A DNA stretch of 64,000 bases from Brachybacterium vulturis (GTDB taxonomy: Bacteria > Actinomycetota > Actinomycetes > Actinomycetales > Dermabacteraceae), in assembly GCF_002407185.1 (NCBI RefSeq), contig NZ_CP023563.1, positions 434,001 through 498,000 of the forward strand. The letters are read 5' to 3'. Positions 60,461 to 64,000 of this stretch are shown here, piece by piece (within the stretch, counting starts at the first letter, position 1; each line of letters starts with the position of its first letter). A program made the position numbers and the translations under genes. Below the pieces are notes generated by a model, which had not been told where the DNA came from, did not search any database, and worked only from the letters and a program-made list of their open reading frames with translations.

Positions 60461-61231
60461 ATGCTGAGTGAAGAGCGTCACCAGGCGATCGCTGCGGCCC
60501 TGCGCCGCAGCGGGGCCGTCACGGTCGCCGTCCTCAGCGCCCAGCTCGAGGTCTCCGAGGCGACGATCCGTCGTGACCTCGACCTCCTGGCGACGGCCGG
60601 TGCGCTGCGACGGGTGCGCGGCGGAGCGACCGATGTGCGCGGCTCGGTGCGCCCGGAGGCGGATCTGCGCTCCTTCGCCGATGTCGCCGGCACCGCCACC
60701 GTCGCCGAACGAGCGATCGCGGCGCGCGCCTGCGCCGAGGTGCGGGACGGCGAGGTGGTCGCCCTGGACATCGGCACCACCGTCGCGGCGATGTGCCCGC
60801 TGCTGGCGGAGCGCTCCCTCACCGTGGTCACCGCCTCGCTCGCGGTGGTGCGCTCCCTGGCCGCCGCCCCGGGCATCGACATCGTGATCCTCGGCGGGCT
60901 GCTGCGTCCCAACTACGACTCGATGGTCGGCACCCTCACCGAGTCCGCGCTCGGCCAGGTGAGGGTGGACCGCGCCTTCCTCGGCGCCGCCGGGGTGCGG
61001 CCCGACGGCGCGGTGCTCGACTCCACCCCCAGCGAGGTGCCGATCAAGCGCGGCCTGCTCGATGTCGCCGCCGCCTCCTACCTGCTGGCCGACCATGAGA
61101 AGTTCCCCGGGTCGGGGTTCCTGGAGATCGCGCCGCTGTCGCGCTTCACCGCCCTGATCACCGACCGCTCACCGCTGCCCTCCGGCATCGCGCTCCCCGA
61201 GGGGGAGGACGTGGAGGTGCTGCTGCCATGA
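60461..61231 (+). CDS. DeoR-family transcriptional regulator
   Basis: A 256-residue sugar-phosphate-responsive repressor. Helix-turn-helix: AVTVAVLSAQLEVSEATIRR with DLDLLATAGALRRVRGGAT (residues about 18-55). The sensor domain has VALDIGTTVAAMCPLLAERS, DIVILGGLLRPNYDSMVGTL, FLGAAGVRPDGAV and LADHEKFPGSG, typical of DeoR/GlpR C-termini that bind phosphorylated sugars. The ATG at 60461 (MLSEERHQAI) is chosen as the usual family start. It is divergent from the ABC importer and 17 bases before GH4. Confidence 0.92.
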   Translation: MLSEERHQAIAAALRRSGAVTVAVLSAQLEVSEATIRRDLDLLATAGALRRVRGGATDVRGSVRPEADLRSFADVAGTATVAERAIAARACAEVRDGEVVALDIGTTVAAMCPLLAERSLTVVTASLAVVRSLAAAPGIDIVILGGLLRPNYDSMVGTLTESALGQVRVDRAFLGAAGVRPDGAVLDSTPSEVPIKRGLLDVAAASYLLADHEKFPGSGFLEIAPLSRFTALITDRSPLPSGIALPEGEDVEVLLP

Positions 61232-61253
61232 AGGAAGTGCTGCTGCCATGAAG
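61214..61253 (+). repeat. 20-base tandem duplication at the DeoR-GH4 junction
   Basis: GAGGTGCTGCTGCCATGAAG (61214-61233) is followed at once by a copy with one difference (G to A at 61236). The first copy holds the DeoR stop and an ATG that opens a seven-codon frame (MKEVLLP, stop 61249-61251); its end overlaps the GH4 start in the second copy. Each junction is an ATGA. Confidence 0.9.
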
Positions 61254-62762
61254 CTCGCCATCCTGGGAGGCGGAGGCTTCCGCGTCCCGCTGGTGTACGA
61301 GGCGGTCGCCACCGCCGCCACCGGGCTCGCCGTGGACGAGGTCTCCCTGCACGACGTCGACCCCGCGCGCCTGCGCACCATCAGCGCCGTGATCGACGGG
61401 ATCGCCGAGCGCCTGCGGGGCGACGGGCACGGTGCGACCCTGCCCCACCTCACCGCCACCACGGACCTGCGCGAGGCCGTGACCGGCGCGGACTTCGTGT
61501 TCTCCGCAGTGCGGGTGGGCGGCGCCGAGGCCCGCACGGTCGACGAGCGGGTCGCGCTGGGCCTGGGCCTGCTGGGCCAGGAGACCATCGGTCCCGGCGG
61601 CCTCGCCTACGCGCTGCGCACGATCCCCGTCGCCCTGGAGATCGCCCGGATGATCGCCGAGGTCGCACCGCAGGCCTGGGTCATCAACTTCACCAACCCC
61701 GCCGGGATCGTCACCGAGGCGATGCGCACCGTGCTCGGGGACCGCGTGGTGGGCATCTGCGACACCCCGATCGGGCTGGTGCGGCGCGTGGGCCGCCTGC
61801 TGGGCGTGGACCTGGTGGCCGGCGAGCGCGGCGCGCGCTTCGACTACGTGGGGATGAACCATCTGGGCTGGCTGCGCTCGGTGACGGTGGACGGCACCGA
61901 CCGCCTGCCCGGGCTGCTCGCCGACGACGCCGCCCTCGAGGAGATCGAGGAGGCCCGGCTGATCGGCGAGGACTGGGTGCGCGCCGACGCCGCACTGCCG
62001 AACGAGTACCTCTTCTACTACCTGCACACCGCCGCCGCGATCGAGCGGATCACCGGCGCCGCGACCACCCGCGGCGAGTTCCTCGCCAAGCAGCAGGGCG
62101 ACTTCTACCTCGCCGCGGCGGAGGCCAGGGCGGGCGGGGCCACCGGGGCGGCCACCGACTGCGACGCCCAGCACCCCTTCGCGCCCGAATACCGTGCCCA
62201 ACGCAGCAGCCGATCCGCCAGGGCCGACCCCGACCGCTGCTGCCGCTCCCCGCTGGAGCTGTGGCGCGAGACGCTCCACGAGCGGGAGGCGACCTACATG
62301 GCCGAGTCCCGGGACGAGGAGCGGCGCGAGGAGGACGTCGCCGGGGGCGGCTACCAGGAGGTGGCGCTGCGGCTGATGACCGCGATCGCCACCGGCCGCA
62401 GCGAGCGGATGATCCTCGACGTGGGCAACGCCCCCGCTGGCAGCGAGGCCCCGCCCGAGCAGCGGATCGTGCCCGAGCTGCCGGCCGATGCGGTGCTCGA
62501 GGTGCTGTGCCTGGTCGACGGCGAGGGCGTGCACCCGCAGCCCGTGGCCCCGGTGGAGCTGGGCAGACTCGGGATGATGAGCGCGCTGCGCGCCTCGGAG
62601 CGGGCGATCCTCGAGGCCGCGACCACCGGGTCCCGCGAGGCGGCCTGGCGCGGCTTCTCCACGCACCCGCTGGTCAGCTCCCCCACGCTCGGCCGACAGC
62701 TGCTCGAGGGGTACGAGGCCGGGCACCCGCAGATCGCGGCGCTGCTGGGTCAGGGCCGGTAG
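61248..62762 (+). CDS. Glycoside hydrolase family 4 (NAD- and metal-dependent, 6-phospho-glycosidase-like)
   Basis: A 504-residue cytoplasmic hydrolase. The NAD-binding N-terminus is MKLAILGGGGFRVPLVYEAV; GQETIGPGGLAYALRTIPVA and WVINFTNPAGIVTEAM are conserved. The Mn ligands are the Cys of VVGICDTPIGL and the His of YVGMNHLGWLRSV. Members cleave 6-phospho or free glycosides by a redox mechanism. Residues about 295-350 hold an Arg/Cys-rich insert (AEARAGGATGAATDCDAQ, DPDRCCRSPLEL) not expected in the family. It is linked to DeoR by the short duplication upstream. The substrate is probably the sugar taken up by the divergent ABC system. Confidence 0.9.
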   Translation: MKLAILGGGGFRVPLVYEAVATAATGLAVDEVSLHDVDPARLRTISAVIDGIAERLRGDGHGATLPHLTATTDLREAVTGADFVFSAVRVGGAEARTVDERVALGLGLLGQETIGPGGLAYALRTIPVALEIARMIAEVAPQAWVINFTNPAGIVTEAMRTVLGDRVVGICDTPIGLVRRVGRLLGVDLVAGERGARFDYVGMNHLGWLRSVTVDGTDRLPGLLADDAALEEIEEARLIGEDWVRADAALPNEYLFYYLHTAAAIERITGAATTRGEFLAKQQGDFYLAAAEARAGGATGAATDCDAQHPFAPEYRAQRSSRSARADPDRCCRSPLELWRETLHEREATYMAESRDEERREEDVAGGGYQEVALRLMTAIATGRSERMILDVGNAPAGSEAPPEQRIVPELPADAVLEVLCLVDGEGVHPQPVAPVELGRLGMMSALRASERAILEAATTGSREAAWRGFSTHPLVSSPTLGRQLLEGYEAGHPQIAALLGQGR

Positions 62763-62843
62763 GCCCCGGCTTCGGCGAGCGACGCGGGCCGAGACGGGCG
62801 CAGAGGACGCCCGCCCCGGCCCGCGGGCCGATGCCGGGAACGA

Positions 62844-64000
62844 TCAGTCGACGGTTCCCAGGTCCTCGAGGCGCAGGTCGTCGATGGTGAGGTTCGCCTG
62901 GCGCCCGCCTCCGAGCTTCTCGACGCCGATCCACGTGGTGTCGGCCTTCTCGGAGGCGGTGAACTCGAGGCTGATCCGCTCGGTCGCCCGCGCCTGCGGG
63001 AAGGGCTTGGCGCCCACCCTCGTCGAGGCGACGGGATCGCCCACCGTGTCCTCCCCCACCACCAGCTGGTAGGTGTCGGCGAAGGCCGTCTGATGGTCGA
63101 GGGTCAGGCGGTAGCGGTGCCCCGGCGTGAGGGGGAGCGAGGACCCGGTGGTGCTGAGGACCAGCCCGACGCGCTCCTCGTTGCACATGAGCGACCACGT
63201 CCCGCGCAGCACGTTGTCGGTCAGCTTGCCGCCCTCGACGGCCTCACCCTCCTGGTTCACCCCGTACCAGCCGGCCTGCGAGAACGGCTGGTGGCGCTCG
63301 GCGAGCTGCGTGCGGGCATCGCCTCCGCTGTTGCCCGCACCGGTGACGAACGGCCAATAGCCGATGTCGACGTTCTCGAAATCCTCGAACAGGACGGTCT
63401 CCGCCGTCGGCTCCGGATCCACGGGCGCGGTGAAGGGGACCACCCGCACGTCGTCGACCCGCACCTCGGCCTCACCCTCGCCCGCCTCGACGCGGAAGGT
63501 GACCGGGGTGCCGTCGCTGGTGAACGTCACGCGCACCCGCTGGAAGTGCCGGCCGTGCTTGGTGTCCGACGCGGTGGCGTTGATGACCGTGGAGGCGGTG
63601 ACCGTCGTCGCGACCCCGCGCTTCACCGCCGCCTGGAAGCCGAGCGCCTCCACATGGGGCCCGGTCGCGGAGACCGTCACCTCCCGTGTGCTCCTCGGAT
63701 CGATCTCGACCCAGGCCCAGGCGGACCAGGTGCCGGCGGGCAGGTGCCGGTGCGCGCGTGCGGGATCGCGCAGCTTCTGCTCGATGAACGACCTCCCGTC
63801 GCCGAACAGCACCTGGCGGTTCAGGTGCTCGTCGGTCTCCACGGAGACCTCGCCCTTGGCCTTCCAGGCATCCAGCGTGCCCGAGAAGAACCCGGGATCG
63901 GCCACGGGGGTGCCGAAGCCCCACCGGGGATCCGCCTGCTCCGGCACGCCCTGCGGGGGGAAGAGGACGTAGGCGCTGCCGGCCTTCGCCTCGAGCGTCA
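62844..64000 (-). CDS. C-terminal part of a large exported protein, probably GH101-type endo-alpha-N-acetylgalactosaminidase
   Basis: The frame is open to the window edge; the 385 residues seen are the C-terminus of a longer protein. The upstream end reads TLEAKAGSAYVLFPPQGVPE, then QADPRWGFGTPVADPGFFSG and TLDAWKAKGE, which resembles the linker that follows the catalytic part of endo-alpha-N-acetylgalactosaminidases. Two galactose-binding-like beta-sandwiches follow (around VRVDDVRVVPFTAPV, and from DPEPTAETVLFEDFE to the end NLTIDDLRLEDLG). Such enzymes release galacto-N-biose from mucin O-glycans outside the cell, which would fit the sugar importer, kinase and GH4 nearby. The catalytic part is not in view, so the family name rests on the C-terminal resemblance only. 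Confidence 0.6.
   Translation of the reverse strand, partial: TLEAKAGSAYVLFPPQGVPEQADPRWGFGTPVADPGFFSGTLDAWKAKGEVSVETDEHLNRQVLFGDGRSFIEQKLRDPARAHRHLPAGTWSAWAWVEIDPRSTREVTVSATGPHVEALGFQAAVKRGVATTVTASTVINATASDTKHGRHFQRVRVTFTSDGTPVTFRVEAGEGEAEVRVDDVRVVPFTAPVDPEPTAETVLFEDFENVDIGYWPFVTGAGNSGGDARTQLAERHQPFSQAGWYGVNQEGEAVEGGKLTDNVLRGTWSLMCNEERVGLVLSTTGSSLPLTPGHRYRLTLDHQTAFADTYQLVVGEDTVGDPVASTRVGAKPFPQARATERISLEFTASEKADTTWIGVEKLGGGRQANLTIDDLRLEDLGTVD

Overview
The window is very GC-rich, uses GTG starts often, and carries actinobacterial lipoboxes, twin-arginine signals and sugar-use genes. This suggests a high-GC Gram-positive actinobacterium. A Brachybacterium-like member of the Dermabacteraceae would fit, but that is inference from style and gene content. 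Two stretches stand out as visibly lower in GC: about 26.2-28.2 kb (a reverse transcriptase and its leader) and about 31.1-32.6 kb (Nudix and HNH genes).

0-16.4 kb is a glycan-degradation region. It holds a LacI-type regulator (cut by the window edge), a GH2 beta-galactosidase-like enzyme, a sulfatase, a 1297-residue exported protein that joins a hydrolase-like half to an ABC solute-binding-like half, a GH31 enzyme, a small lipoprotein, an MDR oxidoreductase and an exported GH35 beta-galactosidase. Two 16-bp sites that agree at 12 positions sit upstream of the LacI gene/GH2 gene and between the sulfatase and fusion genes, and probably define one regulon.

16.4-23.5 kb starts with gene remnants: an NCS1 permease C-terminus and, on the other strand, the decayed start of a DUF3883-like gene. 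A second LacI regulator follows, with a PfkB kinase, a GATase-like protein, a metallo-beta-lactamase-fold hydrolase, an arginase-superfamily enzyme lacking one canonical metal-binding His, and an NCS1 permease. Three sites built on TTGCGCAAC tie these together as a regulon for an unknown compound.

23.9-33 kb is the accessory region: a lipoprotein, a DUF3883-like protein (the intact paralogue of the 16.7 kb remnant), a stand-alone reverse transcriptase with a long, hairpin-rich, AT-rich leader, an IS1380-family transposase gene that is dead several times over and is split by an intact IS30-family element, a Nudix hydrolase, and an HNH endonuclease resembling phosphorothioate-DNA-dependent restriction enzymes. 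It looks like a small defence island, and the reverse transcriptase is the best candidate for an undescribed system.

32.7-43 kb holds an acyltransferase, a methyltransferase, an operon of DUF1177 protein, NCS1 permease and M20 peptidase with a divergent IclR regulator, a glycerophosphodiesterase, and a TetR/SDR operon with a palindromic operator. 43-45.7 kb has a decayed M20D amidohydrolase cut off by a two-gene module (unknown protein plus XRE-ImmA/IrrE protease).

45.7-55.8 kb is housekeeping and transport: TauE/SafE exporter, reductase/DUF899/SRPBCC trio, CPA2 antiporter, DtxR/MntR regulator with a Mn/Zn ABC importer under a long palindrome, and a MarR-MFS drug-efflux operon with an apparently leaderless transcript. 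55.8-64 kb is a second sugar locus: PfkB kinase, two ABC permeases and a binding protein, a divergent DeoR regulator and GH4 glycosidase, then the C-terminus of a large exported, probably GH101-like, endo-alpha-N-acetylgalactosaminidase. No tRNA, rRNA or CRISPR array was seen.
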